Of a stretch of DNA of 60,885 bases, positions 43,644-54,600 are shown in pieces. Position numbers and translations under genes: made by a program. Within the stretch, counting starts at the first letter, position 1, and the number at the start of each line of letters is the position of its first letter. Origin of the DNA: an uncultured Clostridium sp. (GTDB taxonomy: Bacteria > Bacillota > Clostridia > TANB77 > CAG-508); assembly GCA_905213875.1 (NCBI GenBank), contig CAJMJN010000005.1, positions 1 to 60,885 on the forward strand. The letters are read 5' to 3'. Below the pieces are notes generated by a model that did not search any database, was not told the origin of the DNA, and was given only the letters and a program-made list of their open reading frames with translations.

Positions 43644-44975
43644 TTAATCAAATCTTTTTTCTATATTTACAAATTTTGTATAGCTTCCTAACCATAATAG
43701 CTCAACCGTTCTTGTTGAACCACCTCTATGTTTTGCAATTATAACTTCTGCCACACCTTTTTTCTCACTATCTTCGTTATAATAGTCATCTCTATATAAA
43801 AACATAACTATATCGGCATCTTGCTCTATTGCTCCTGATTCCCTCAAATCTGATAACATTGGTCTATGATCTGGTCTTTGTTCAGCAGCTCTTGATAATT
43901 GTGATAATGCTATTACTGGTACATCTAATTCTTTAGCCAATATTTTTAAAGAACGACTTATTTCTGAGATTTCTTGTTCACGGCTTCCATTTCTTTTATT
44001 AGTTCCTTGGATTAATTGTAAATAGTCAATTACAACCATTCCTATATTTTTTTCTAATTTAAGTTTTCTGCACTTTGCTCTAATTTCAGTAATATTTATT
44101 CCTGGTGTATCATCAATATAAATCTCCGCTTCTGAAAGTGGTCCAATAGCTCCAGCAAGTTTTGTCCAGTCATTTTCTTCTAATTTACCTGTTCTTACTT
44201 TATTACTATCAACCATTGCTTCACTACATAAAATCCTGTTTACTAATTGCTCTTTTGACATCTCTAGGCTAAATACTGCAACAGGTACATTTGCTCTTAC
44301 AGCTGCATTTGTAGCAATATTTAATGCAAATGCTGTTTTACCCATAGCAGGTCTTGCAGCAATAAGTATTAGTTCTGAACCATGAAATCCAGCTGTTGTA
44401 TAATCTAATTCTATAAATCCGGAAGGTACACCTGTTATATGTTGCTTTCTATTGTATAATTCTTCTAGTTTTGTAAATGATTCTACTAAGACATCTTTTA
44501 TTGGTTCATAACTTTTTTGATTTTTTTCTTGCATTACATTAAAAATCTTTTTTTCTGCACCTTCCATAATATCTGTAACATCTTCTGTTGGATTATATCC
44601 CAATTCTATTATTTCATTTGCAGTTTTTATTAATTGTCTTAATGTTGATTTTTCTTCTACAATTTTTATATATTTCATTGCATTAGCTGTTGTTGGTACT
44701 TTTTCTGGTAATTCTGCTAAGTATTCCAAACCACCAACCTGATCAATTTTCCCCATACTTTCTAATTCAGATTTAACTGTAATTATATCTATTGGCTCTG
44801 ATCTACTATATAAATTTAAAATTGCTTCATATATTATTTTATTATCTTCTCTATAAAAATCATCATCTTTTAAAACTTCAACAGCAGAGATGACAGCATC
44901 TCTATCTGTTAACATACTACCTATAATAGCTTGTTCTGCTTCTAGATCATGTGGTGGTACTTTTCCTAAATCCAT
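43644..44975 (-). CDS. dnaB: Replicative DNA helicase
   Basis: 443 residues from ATG 44975 (MDLGKVPPHDLEAEQ), eight bases from AAGGGA; an ATG three codons upstream overlaps the RBS. N-terminal DnaB domain followed by the RecA-like core: AARPAMGKTAFALNI (Walker A), VVIDYLQLIQG (Walker B), SQLSRAAEQRPDHRPMLSDL. It unwinds DNA ahead of the fork as a hexamer. It follows gdpP-rplI in the canonical gdpP-rplI-dnaB order. Confidence 0.97.
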   Translation of the reverse strand: MDLGKVPPHDLEAEQAIIGSMLTDRDAVISAVEVLKDDDFYREDNKIIYEAILNLYSRSEPIDIITVKSELESMGKIDQVGGLEYLAELPEKVPTTANAMKYIKIVEEKSTLRQLIKTANEIIELGYNPTEDVTDIMEGAEKKIFNVMQEKNQKSYEPIKDVLVESFTKLEELYNRKQHITGVPSGFIELDYTTAGFHGSELILIAARPAMGKTAFALNIATNAAVRANVPVAVFSLEMSKEQLVNRILCSEAMVDSNKVRTGKLEENDWTKLAGAIGPLSEAEIYIDDTPGINITEIRAKCRKLKLEKNIGMVVIDYLQLIQGTNKRNGSREQEISEISRSLKILAKELDVPVIALSQLSRAAEQRPDHRPMLSDLRESGAIEQDADIVMFLYRDDYYNEDSEKKGVAEVIIAKHRGGSTRTVELLWLGSYTKFVNIEKRFD

Positions 44976-45002
44976 TTTTTTCATTCCCTTCTAAAAGTAC
45001 AA

Positions 45003-45449
45003 TTATTTACTAATAACATCTACTTTTAATTCACCAACTACACCTTCATATAATTTTATATTTATAGTGCGTAATCCTAATGTTTTTATTGTATCTTTTA
45101 AATCTATTTTCTTTTTGTCAACTTCTATTTTGTAGTTTTCTTTTAATAAATCTGCTATTTCTCTAGCTGATACTCCACCAAATATTTTTCCATTTTCTCC
45201 TGCTTTTACAAGTACTTTTAGTTGAATTCCTGCTAATTTTTCTGCTATTTTTTTAGCTTCTTCTTTTTCTTGTCCTTTTTTATATGCTTTTGAATTTTCT
45301 TGTGCTTTTAATTTACTCATATTTTCATTGTTAGCTTCTACTGCTAAATTTTTAGGAAATAAAAAGTTTCTAACATATCCATCTGATGCATTAATTACTT
45401 GGTCCTTTTTTCCTACTCCTTTTATATCTGCTTTTAATATAACTTTCAT
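45003..45449 (-). CDS. rplI: 50S ribosomal protein L9
   Basis: 148 residues, full length: MKVILKADIKGVGKKDQVIN, SDGYVRNFLFPKNLAVEA, and the C-terminal domain with GKIFGGVSAREIADLL. It binds 23S rRNA and helps hold reading frame. The ends are 28 bases from dnaB and 47 from gdpP, so the three are one operon. Confidence 0.98.
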   Translation of the reverse strand: MKVILKADIKGVGKKDQVINASDGYVRNFLFPKNLAVEANNENMSKLKAQENSKAYKKGQEKEEAKKIAEKLAGIQLKVLVKAGENGKIFGGVSAREIADLLKENYKIEVDKKKIDLKDTIKTLGLRTINIKLYEGVVGELKVDVISK

Positions 45450-45495
45450 ATTATCACGCCTTTCTTTACGGTACTATTGTATTATATTACATTTT

Positions 45496-47523
45496 TTAGT
45501 TTTCTACTTCTGAAAAATATTCATTTATTCTATTTTTTAATTCTTGTATAGATTCTTCCATTGTCATTCCTTCTAATTGAGCTCCTGCCAATGTTATGTG
45601 ACCTCCGCCACCTAATTTTTCTAATATTAATTGAACATTGATATCTCCAATTGAACGTCCACTTATACAGATTTTATTTCCATTGTTTCCTAATACAAAT
45701 GAAGCTGTTATATCACTTATTGTAAGCAATTCATCTGCTGCTTTTGCACATATTAGATTTGCATCTTTTCCAACTTCATCATATGTTGATATTGCTATTC
45801 CATTTCCCACTAATTCCGCCTTTTTAACTATATTTGCTATTGTATTAAAACTTGCAAAATCGCTTTGGAACCATTTCTTAACTCTAATTATATCTACTCC
45901 ACATCTACGTAGATATGCAGCTGCTTCAAATGTTCTTACACCTGTTTTAAATGTAAAATTCTTTGTATCCATCATTATTCCTGCATATAAACTTTCTGCT
46001 TCAACTGTTTTTAAGTTAATTTTTGCCTCTGCATATTGTAATAATTCAGTAACCAACTCTGATGCAGATGATGCATATACTTCTTGGAACATTAATGTTG
46101 CATTTTCTATAAAATTAGTGCTTCTTCTATGGTGATCTATTACCACCTTTTTTTGTACCTTTTCTAGAAGTTCAACACTATCTACATAATTGATTTTGTG
46201 TGTATCTACAATCACTAACAAGGTGTCTTCATTAATATTCTCTAAAGCTACTTCTTTATTTATTACAACATCTTCATATTCAGGATCTTTTTTTACTTCT
46301 CCCATAAATGTTTCTATTGAAGGTGGATTTCCACTGCAAACTATATATGCATTTGTATTTAAAGTTTTTGCTAATCTATAAATTCCCATACATGAACCGA
46401 TACTATCCATATCAGCATTTGTGTGTCCCATTACCATTACTTTACTTGATTCTTTTATCAAGTTTTCTAATGCATGTGCTACAACTCTTGCTTTTACTTT
46501 TGTTCTTTTTTCTACTTCTTCTACTCTTCCACCAAAAAATTTATAAATCTCATTTTCCCTTATTGCTGCTTGGTCTCCACCACGTCCTAGTACTACATCC
46601 ATCGCCGCTTGTGCTGATTTATATTTTTCTTTATCTGTTTTTCCTTCATTTGATAAAGCTATACTTAATGTAAATTGAACTTTTTCTTTAGTATTAATAT
46701 CTTTTATTTTATCTAATATACTAAATTTATCTTCTTTTACATCATTTAAATAGCGTTGTTCAAAAAGTAATACATATCTATCTCTATCTGATTTTATTAA
46801 TACTCCATTTACTTTATTGGCCCAATCATACATTTCTTTATCAATATCTGCTGTTACTTGTGGTTTTTCACTTGACTCTAATCTTTGAATATTTTCTTCA
46901 TAATTATCTATCATGATTATACCAACACAAGACTTAGAATCTGTATACTCTTTTTGCAATTTTATCTTTTCTGTTATGTCTATAAAGTATAATATGATCA
47001 TATACTCTTTCTTATTTTTTCTATCTTTTTGTTTGTTTCTAAAGTTTACATATCTTCCTATTACTTGATAGTTTTTATTTCCTATTTGTAAGTTTTGAAT
47101 GATATCTTTATTTTTTTCTATTTCTTTTTCATTTTCTATTTTTTCTTTTAATCCATTTATAAAATCAGTTAGATATGTATTAATATCAACATTTACAAAT
47201 TCTGTTGCAAATTTAGTGCTTCTCCAAATTACATTTCCATCTGTTTCTAATATTATTAGTGGAAATGGTGAATTAATTAAACTTGTTTTTGCCGCTGTAT
47301 CTACTGTTAATGTTAAATCTTGTAAAGTTTCTGATATTTCACTTTTTCTTTTTTTATTAGCATAATATGTATAGCCCATAACAATTAAGAATAATACGAT
47401 AGCAGGTATTATTAGTTTTGAATTTTCTATTCCTACTATTATTACTAATACTAATATTATTGCTAGATATATTTTTGTTCTTGAAACTAGTGTTTCAAAC
47501 ATTTTTCTATTATTATTTTGCAT
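45496..47523 (-). CDS. gdpP: Cyclic-di-AMP phosphodiesterase GdpP
   Basis: 675 residues. Two membrane helices (about 15-33 and 35-51), a PAS-like domain (about 75-190), a degenerate GGDEF domain (about 195-330) and the DHH/DHHA1 phosphodiesterase: GHTNADMDSIGS, VIVDTHK, VVIDHHRRS, and GGGGHITLAGAQL near the end. It hydrolyses c-di-AMP and thereby influences osmolyte uptake and cell-wall stress. First gene of gdpP-rplI-dnaB. RBS GAAGGAG. Confidence 0.95.
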   Translation of the reverse strand: MQNNNRKMFETLVSRTKIYLAIILVLVIIVGIENSKLIIPAIVLFLIVMGYTYYANKKRKSEISETLQDLTLTVDTAAKTSLINSPFPLIILETDGNVIWRSTKFATEFVNVDINTYLTDFINGLKEKIENEKEIEKNKDIIQNLQIGNKNYQVIGRYVNFRNKQKDRKNKKEYMIILYFIDITEKIKLQKEYTDSKSCVGIIMIDNYEENIQRLESSEKPQVTADIDKEMYDWANKVNGVLIKSDRDRYVLLFEQRYLNDVKEDKFSILDKIKDINTKEKVQFTLSIALSNEGKTDKEKYKSAQAAMDVVLGRGGDQAAIRENEIYKFFGGRVEEVEKRTKVKARVVAHALENLIKESSKVMVMGHTNADMDSIGSCMGIYRLAKTLNTNAYIVCSGNPPSIETFMGEVKKDPEYEDVVINKEVALENINEDTLLVIVDTHKINYVDSVELLEKVQKKVVIDHHRRSTNFIENATLMFQEVYASSASELVTELLQYAEAKINLKTVEAESLYAGIMMDTKNFTFKTGVRTFEAAAYLRRCGVDIIRVKKWFQSDFASFNTIANIVKKAELVGNGIAISTYDEVGKDANLICAKAADELLTISDITASFVLGNNGNKICISGRSIGDINVQLILEKLGGGGHITLAGAQLEGMTMEESIQELKNRINEYFSEVEN

Positions 47524-47638
47524 AACAAACTCCTTCTATTCATTCTATTCTATTTTACTAGCAAACTATGCTTTTGTCAAGAAACCAGCAAACTTCAAGC
47601 TTATACTTTTGAATTGCAACTATTTATTATTTATCTTC

Positions 47639-47813
47639 AATCTTATAAATATAATTTTTAATGAAATTATGATGCACATGAAGAAATCTTAAAAATTCTA
47701 TGCAATTTTATGGAAAGAGTTCACGATAGTGGAAGGGTGCCATAAAATAAATTAGAATTTTTTAATTTCGTAATAAGCTAAGTAATTTCATTAAAAATTA
47801 TATTTATAAGATT
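47639..47813. repeat. Long palindromic element downstream of rpoC (31-bp perfect ends)
   Basis: The ends 47639-47669 and 47783-47813 are perfect inverted repeats of 31 bases. Pairing continues inward (AAAAATTCTA with TAGAATTTTTT, TTTTATGG with CCATAAAA), leaving a tip of about 25 bases (AGAGTTCACGATAGTGGAAG). The whole 175 bases can fold into one stem. It lies between the rpoC terminator and gdpP. No open reading frame is inside. Confidence 0.85.
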
Positions 47814-47830
47814 AAAGAAGAAAAATATGC

Positions 47831-47870
47831 AAAAAGAGCAGAAAACTATTACAAGCTTTCTACTCTTTTT
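47831..47870 (-). terminator. Terminator of rpoB-rpoC
   Basis: AAAAAGAG(C)AGAAA pairs with TTTCT(A)CTCTTTTT. On the minus strand it lies 18 bases after the rpoC stop. Confidence 0.7.
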
Positions 47871-47887
47871 CTAACCTAGAATTATAA

Positions 47888-50800
47888 TTATTCTGTTACT
47901 TCATCATTAGATGTTGTTTGTTCTTCTTCTGTTGCTACCATTTCATCATGATTTGAAGTTACTTCATCTGTTGCATTTACTACTGGATTTGCTACTTCTT
48001 CCATATTCGCAACTTTTTCTAATTCTTTTTCTGTGTTTATATGAATATTTTGATATTTTTGCATTCCTGTTCCAGCTGGGATTAATTTACCAATAATAAC
48101 ATTTTCTTTTAATCCTACTAAGTCATCTATTTTTCCTTTAACAGCTGCTTCTGTTAATACTCTTGTTGTTTCTTGGAATGATGCTGCTGATAAGAAACTA
48201 TCTGTAGCAAGAGATGCTTTTGTAATTCCAAGTAATACTCTCTTACCTGTTGCAGGTCTCTTACCTTCTTCTATTGCTTTTTTGTTCTTATCTGCAAATT
48301 CATACATATCTATTAATGCTCCTGGGAACATATCTGTATCTGCATTGTCTTCAACTCTAACCTTTTTAAGCATTTGTCTTGCAATTACTTCAACGTGTTT
48401 GTCATTGATATCAACACCTTGGTTTCTATATACTTTTTGTACTTCTGAAATCAAGTATTCAAATACTCCTTCTGGTCCTTTTATTTCTAGTAATTCTCCT
48501 GGGTTTATAGAACCTTCTATAAGTGGTTGAGCCATTTCTACCATGTCTCCATCTTTGACTTTCATTTTTGATCCAAATGGTATTGTATATGTTCTTGAGT
48601 CATCTTTAGAAGTTACTATAACTTCTTTCTTTTTCTTTGTTTCTTTTATTTTAACTTTACCAGCTATTTCTGTGATTATTGCTAATCCCTTTGGTTTTCT
48701 AGCTTCAAATAACTCTTCAACTCTAGGAAGACCTTGCGTAATATCTGCTACACCTGCAACACCACCAGAGTGGATAGTTCTCATTGTAAGCTGTGTACCA
48801 GGCTCACCAATTGATTGTGCAGCAACTATACCTACTGATTCTCCTATTGATACTAAGTTTCTTCTTGCTAATCCCATACCATAACATTTTTGACATACTC
48901 CATGTTTTGAATGACATCCAAGTACAGAACGTACTTCTAATTTTTCTATTCCTGCTTCAACGATTTCATCTGCCAATTTTTCATTAATCATTGTATCTGT
49001 GTCAACAATTAATTCTTTAGTTGTTGGATTATATACATTATTTACTGGATATCTACCAATTAATCTTTCTTGCATTTTTTCAATTATTTGGTTTCCATCT
49101 TTTATGTCATATACTACATATCCTTCATCTGTTCCACAATCGTGTTCTTTTACGATTATATCTTGTGATACATCAACTAATCTTCTTGTTAAGTATCCTG
49201 AATCGGCTGTTCTTAAGGCTGTATCTGAAAGTCCTTTTCTAGCTCCATGGGCTGAAATAAAGTATTCCAAAGCATCTAATCCTTCTGCAAATGATGATTT
49301 GATTGGAATTTCAACTGCCTTACCTGTTGTACTAGCCATAAGTCCACGGATACCTGCAATTTGACGTAATTGGTTCATATTACCACGGGCACCAGATTTA
49401 ACCATCATATAAACTGGGTTTAAGTCATCAAAGTTATCTTCCATGGCATTACTTACTTTTTTAGTAGTGTCTTCCCAAACACTAATTACTGCATTATATC
49501 TCTCGTCATTTGTTATTAAACCACGAGCATATTGTTTTCTTATATTTTCGATTTTAGCATCTGCTTCTTCTAGTAATTCTTTTTTAGCTGGTGGCACTTT
49601 TACGTCATCCATAGAATATGTAATACCAGCAACTGTTGCATATTTAAATCCTAAAGCTTTTATATAATCTATTACTTCTGCAGATTCTGTTAATCCATGA
49701 TTTCTTATAACTCTTTCAATAATTTGCCCCATTGTCTTTTTAACTACTGGGAAGCTTATTTCATATTGGAATGGATCTTCTTTTCTATCTATAAATCCTA
49801 AATCTTGAGGTATTCCTTGGTTAAATATAATTCTACCAACACTTGTCTCAATTTTTTTAGATTTTATTTCACCATTTACTTCTTTAGTAATTCTTACATA
49901 GATTTTAGCATGTATATCTACATCATGGTTTTCATAAGCCATTATAGCTTCATCTGGATCTTTAAAATATTTATTTTCACCTTTTTCACCATCTAATACC
50001 ATTGTTAAATAGTATGAACCTAAAATCATGTCTAGTCTAGGTGTTGCAACTGGTTTACCATCTTGTGGTTTTAATAAGTTGTTTGTTGCTAACATTAAAT
50101 ATCTTGATTCTGCTTGTGCTTCTGGTGATAATGGTAAATGTACAGCCATTTGGTCACCATCGAAGTCAGCATTAAATGCTTCACAAACTAATGGGTGAAG
50201 TTTTATTGCTCTACCTTCTACTAATACTGGTTCAAAACTTTGAATACCAAGTCTATGTAGTGTAGGGGCACGGTTTAACATTACAGGATGATCTTTAATA
50301 ACATCTTCTAATATTTCCCATACTTCAGGTCTTAATCTTTCTACCATTCTTTTTGCATTTTTGATATTTTGTGCTATTCCACGACCTACTAATTCTTTCA
50401 TAACAAATGGTTTAAATAATTCAACTGCCATTTCTTTTGGAAGTCCACATTGATATATTTTTAATTCAGGTCCTACAACTATAACTGAACGTCCAGAATA
50501 GTCAACACGTTTTCCAAGTAAGTTTTGACGGAAACGTCCTTGTTTTCCTTTTAACATATCTGATAATGATTTTAATGGTCTGTTTCCAGCTCCTGTTACA
50601 GGTCTTCCTCTTCTACCATTATCAATTAAAGCATCAACTGATTCTTGTAACATTCTTTTTTCGTTTCTTACTATTATTTCAGGAGCACCTAATTCTAATA
50701 GTCTTTTTAAACGATTGTTTCTGTTTATTACTCTTCTATATAAGTCATTTAAGTCTGATGTTGCAAATCTTCCACCATCTAATTGAACCATTGGTCTTAA

Positions 50801-51514
50801 TTCTGGTGGTATAACTGGTACAACATTCATAACCATCCATTCTGGTTTGTTTCCAGAAAGTCTAAATGCTTCTACAGTATCTAGTCTTTTTACTAATTTT
50901 ACTCTTTTTTGTTCACTAGCACTTTCTAGTTCTTTTTTAATCTCTTCTGATAATTTCTCAACATCAATATTTTCTAGCAATTCTCTTATTGCTTCAGCTC
51001 CCATTTTAGCTTTAAAAGAACCTCTACCATATTTTTCAATTGCTTCATGATATTCTTTTTCGTTTAATACTTGACATTTATTTAGTCCTGATGTTCCTTT
51101 GTCTGTTACTATATATGATGCAAAATAAATAACTCTTTCTAGGTTTCTTGGTGATACATCTAACATTAAAGCTATTCTACTTGGTATACCTTTAAAGTAC
51201 CAAATATGTGCAACTGGTGCAGCAAGCTCAATATGTCCCATTCTTTCACGTCTAACTTTTGACTTTGTTACTTCAACTCCACATCTATCACAAACTATTC
51301 CTTTGTAACGGATTCTTTTATATTTACCACAATGACATTCCCAGTCTTTTGTTGGTCCAAATATTCTTTCACAAAATAAACCATCTTTTTCTGGTTTTAG
51401 GGTTCTATAGTTAATTGTCTCTGGTTTTTTTACTTCACCTTTTGACCATTCTCTTATTTTTTCATCTGATGCAACCCCGATTTTTATTTTATCAAAAACA
51501 TCTAATTCGTCCAC
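47888..51514 (-). CDS. rpoC: RNA polymerase subunit beta'
   Basis: 1208 residues with a GTG start (MDELDVFDKIKIGVASDE) behind AAGGGAG. First zinc site CHCGKYKRIRYKGIVCDRCG, the catalytic NADFDGDQMAVH, trigger-loop region STTGKAVEIPIKSSFAEGLD and second zinc cluster CHSKHGVCQKC are intact. The last ~40 residues are a disordered acidic tail rich in E, T and V. Downstream of rpoB with a 126-base gap holding a hairpin. Confidence 0.99.
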   Translation of the reverse strand: MDELDVFDKIKIGVASDEKIREWSKGEVKKPETINYRTLKPEKDGLFCERIFGPTKDWECHCGKYKRIRYKGIVCDRCGVEVTKSKVRRERMGHIELAAPVAHIWYFKGIPSRIALMLDVSPRNLERVIYFASYIVTDKGTSGLNKCQVLNEKEYHEAIEKYGRGSFKAKMGAEAIRELLENIDVEKLSEEIKKELESASEQKRVKLVKRLDTVEAFRLSGNKPEWMVMNVVPVIPPELRPMVQLDGGRFATSDLNDLYRRVINRNNRLKRLLELGAPEIIVRNEKRMLQESVDALIDNGRRGRPVTGAGNRPLKSLSDMLKGKQGRFRQNLLGKRVDYSGRSVIVVGPELKIYQCGLPKEMAVELFKPFVMKELVGRGIAQNIKNAKRMVERLRPEVWEILEDVIKDHPVMLNRAPTLHRLGIQSFEPVLVEGRAIKLHPLVCEAFNADFDGDQMAVHLPLSPEAQAESRYLMLATNNLLKPQDGKPVATPRLDMILGSYYLTMVLDGEKGENKYFKDPDEAIMAYENHDVDIHAKIYVRITKEVNGEIKSKKIETSVGRIIFNQGIPQDLGFIDRKEDPFQYEISFPVVKKTMGQIIERVIRNHGLTESAEVIDYIKALGFKYATVAGITYSMDDVKVPPAKKELLEEADAKIENIRKQYARGLITNDERYNAVISVWEDTTKKVSNAMEDNFDDLNPVYMMVKSGARGNMNQLRQIAGIRGLMASTTGKAVEIPIKSSFAEGLDALEYFISAHGARKGLSDTALRTADSGYLTRRLVDVSQDIIVKEHDCGTDEGYVVYDIKDGNQIIEKMQERLIGRYPVNNVYNPTTKELIVDTDTMINEKLADEIVEAGIEKLEVRSVLGCHSKHGVCQKCYGMGLARRNLVSIGESVGIVAAQSIGEPGTQLTMRTIHSGGVAGVADITQGLPRVEELFEARKPKGLAIITEIAGKVKIKETKKKKEVIVTSKDDSRTYTIPFGSKMKVKDGDMVEMAQPLIEGSINPGELLEIKGPEGVFEYLISEVQKVYRNQGVDINDKHVEVIARQMLKKVRVEDNADTDMFPGALIDMYEFADKNKKAIEEGKRPATGKRVLLGITKASLATDSFLSAASFQETTRVLTEAAVKGKIDDLVGLKENVIIGKLIPAGTGMQKYQNIHINTEKELEKVANMEEVANPVVNATDEVTSNHDEMVATEEEQTTSNDEVTE

Positions 51515-51550
51515 TATTATTCTCCCTTCGTACGAATTGTTTTGGTAATT

Positions 51551-51613
51551 TTAAAACAAGACTAAGAGGACTATCCCCCGCTCTTGCAATTCCATTTGGT
51601 CGCCTCTTGTCTT
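51551..51613 (-). promoter_or_regulatory. Hairpin with a 14-codon ORF in the rpoB-rpoC gap
   Basis: On the minus strand AAGACAAGAGG (51603-51613) pairs with CCTCTTAGTCTT (51558-51569), followed by GTTTTAAAATT. The loop region contains AGAGGCGACCAA then ATG (51595) opening MELQERGIVLLVLF and TAA. It could be a weak attenuator between rpoB and rpoC or an RNA-stability element; the short ORF may be chance. Confidence 0.45.
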
Positions 51614-51640
51614 TTTAAAATTTATTTAATTAGATTTTTA

Positions 51641-54600
51641 TTATTCATCATCTTCATAATTTTCCATGTTATCTTCATATAACATGTCTTCACCTTCGTC
51701 GTCTAAGCTTGAAAATAATTCATCACTATCTTCATCTTCTTCGCTGTCATCATTTTCTTCTCCATAACCATCTTTTAAGTCATTTTTTTCTAAAACATTT
51801 TCTTCTGCTAAGATTTTTTTATCTTTTTCTGGATCATATTCTATTCCTTCATCAATGTTTTCTTTTAACTCTAATTCTTGGTTATCTTCTGAATATAGGC
51901 GTACATCTAATCCTAAAGATTGAAGTTCTTTTACTAATACTTTAAAGCTTTCTGGAACTCCTGGTTCAGGAATATTTTCACCTTTAACAATTGCTTCATA
52001 TGTTTTAACACGTCCTACAACATCATCTGATTTAACTGTTAACATTTCTTGTAATGTGTATGCAGCTCCATATGCTTCTAGAGCCCAAACTTCCATTTCT
52101 CCGAAACGTTGTCCACCAAATTGTGCTTTACCACCTAAAGGTTGTTGTGTTACTAATGAGTAAGGTCCTGTTGAACGAGCATGGATTTTATCATCAACTA
52201 AGTGGTGAAGTTTTAACATGTACATAACACCAACTGTAATTGGCTTATCAAATGGATCTCCTGTTCTACCATCATAAAGTGTTGTTTTACCATCTTCATT
52301 CATTCCAGCTTCTTTTAGTAATTCTCTTACATCTTTTTCTGTTGCACCATCAAATACTGGTGTAGATACTTTCCATCCTAATGCTTTAGCAGCTCCACCT
52401 AAGTGAACTTCTAGCACTTGACCTAAGTTCATACGAGAAGGAACTCCAAGTGGGTTTAATAAGATGTCTATTGGTGTTCCATCTGGCATAAATGGCATAT
52501 CTTCTTCTGGTAATACTCTTGAAATAACACCTTTGTTACCATGACGTCCAGCCATTTTATCACCAACTGAAATTTTTCTTTTTGTTGCTATATAACATCT
52601 AATTATTTGATTTACTCCAGGTCCTAATTCATCTGAATTTTCTCTAGTAAATATTTTTACATCTACTATTGTTCCAGCTTCTCCATGTGGTACTCTTAAT
52701 GATGTATCTCTTACTTCTCTAGCCTTTTCACCAAAGATAGCTCTTAATAATCTTTCTTCAGCTGTTAGTTCTGTTTCTCCTTTTGGAGTAACTTTACCAA
52801 CTAAGATATCTCCTGGTCTTACTTCTGCACCAATTCTTATAATTCCGTTTTCATCTAGGTCTTTTAATTGGTCATCACCAATGTTTGGAATATCTCTTGT
52901 TATTTCTTCTGCACCTAATTTTGTATCACGGCATTCACAATCATATTCTTCAATATGTATTGATGTAAATACATCTTCTTTTACAAGTTTTTCATTTATT
53001 AAAATAGCATCCTCGTAGTTATATCCTTCCCATGTTGAGAAAGCTATTAATACATTTTTACCTAATGCCATCTCTCCATTTTTTGTTGATGGCCCATCAG
53101 CAATAGCATCACCTTTTTTAACTATTTCGCCTTTTTTAACTATTGGTTTTTGGTTAATACATGTTCCACCATTTGTTCTTTTGAACTTACGTAATTTATG
53201 TACAACTGTTTTACCATTGTTATATTTTACAGTGATTGCTTCACCTGTTACTTTTTCTATAACACCATCATCTTCTGCAAGTATTAATATTCCAGAGTCT
53301 TTGGCAGCTCTATATTCCATACCTGTTCCTACTATTGGGCTTTCTGTTATCATAAGTGGTACAGCTTGACGTTGCATGTTGGCACCCATTAAGGCTCTTT
53401 TTGCGTCGTCATGCTCTAAGAATGGTATCATTGCTGCAGCTACAGAAACTAATTGTTTTGGTGAGACATCTACATATTGTACTCTATCTCTATCAACTTC
53501 TATAACTTCATTTCTAAATCTTACTCTTACTCTTTTATTTGTAAATCTTCCATCTTTATCAACAGGTTCTGATGCTTGAGCTATAATGTAATTATCTTCT
53601 ACATCAGCACTCATATATTCAACTTCATCTGTTAATTTATGTGTTTCTGGGTCAATTTTTCTATATGGTGTTTCTATAAATCCATATTCGTTTATTTGTG
53701 AGAAACATGAAAGTGCTGATATAAGTCCAATATTTGGTCCTTCTGGAGATTCAATTGGACATAATCTACCATAGTGTGTATAGTGAACGTCACGTACTTC
53801 GAATCCAGCTCTTTCTCTTGTTAGACCACCAGGTCCTAATGCAGAAATTCTTCTTTTATGTGTTAATTCAGAAAGTGGGTTTGTTTGGTCCATGAATTGT
53901 GATAATTGTGAACTTCCAAAGAATTCACGAATTGCAGATGTTATTGGTTTTGTGTTTATTAATGTTTGTGGTGTTACAACATCTAAATCTTGTATTGTCA
54001 TCCTTTCACGAACTACTCTTTCAAGTCTTGTTAAACCAATTCTAAATTGATTTTGTAATAATTCACCCACACAACGAATTCTACGATTTGCTAAGTGATC
54101 TATATCATCTGCTTTTCCTAATCCATGTGATAAGTTTAATAACCAACTTATAGATGCAATCATATCTTCTGTTGTAATATGTTTTGGAATTAATTCTTCA
54201 ATTCTTTCTTCTAAAGCTTTTAGTAAATCTTTTTCTTCTGTATTATCAACTATATTTTTTAATACATTGTAATTTACTAATTCTTTAATATTTAAACTGC
54301 TTAAATCAATTGTTGGTAATACAGCATGAATATCAACTGTTCCATTACCTATGATTCTTACTTTTCTTTCTCCAACCATTATATCTACAATATTAATTCC
54401 AGAGTTTTGGATATCTTTTGCTACTTCTGCTGTTATTTTTTCACCAGCTTGAACAAATACTTCTCCTGTTTCACTGTCCACTATATCATTTGCTGATATT
54501 TTTCCTGTTATTCTTGTAGATAATGATAATTTTTGGTTAAATTTGTATCTACCAACTTTTGCTAAATCATATCTTCTATTATCATAGAATAATCCATTAA

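Noticed and set aside
45638..46135. 165-codon plus-strand ORF over gdpP
   Set aside because: Fully antisense to conserved DHH-domain sequence; no RBS and no recognisable motif.
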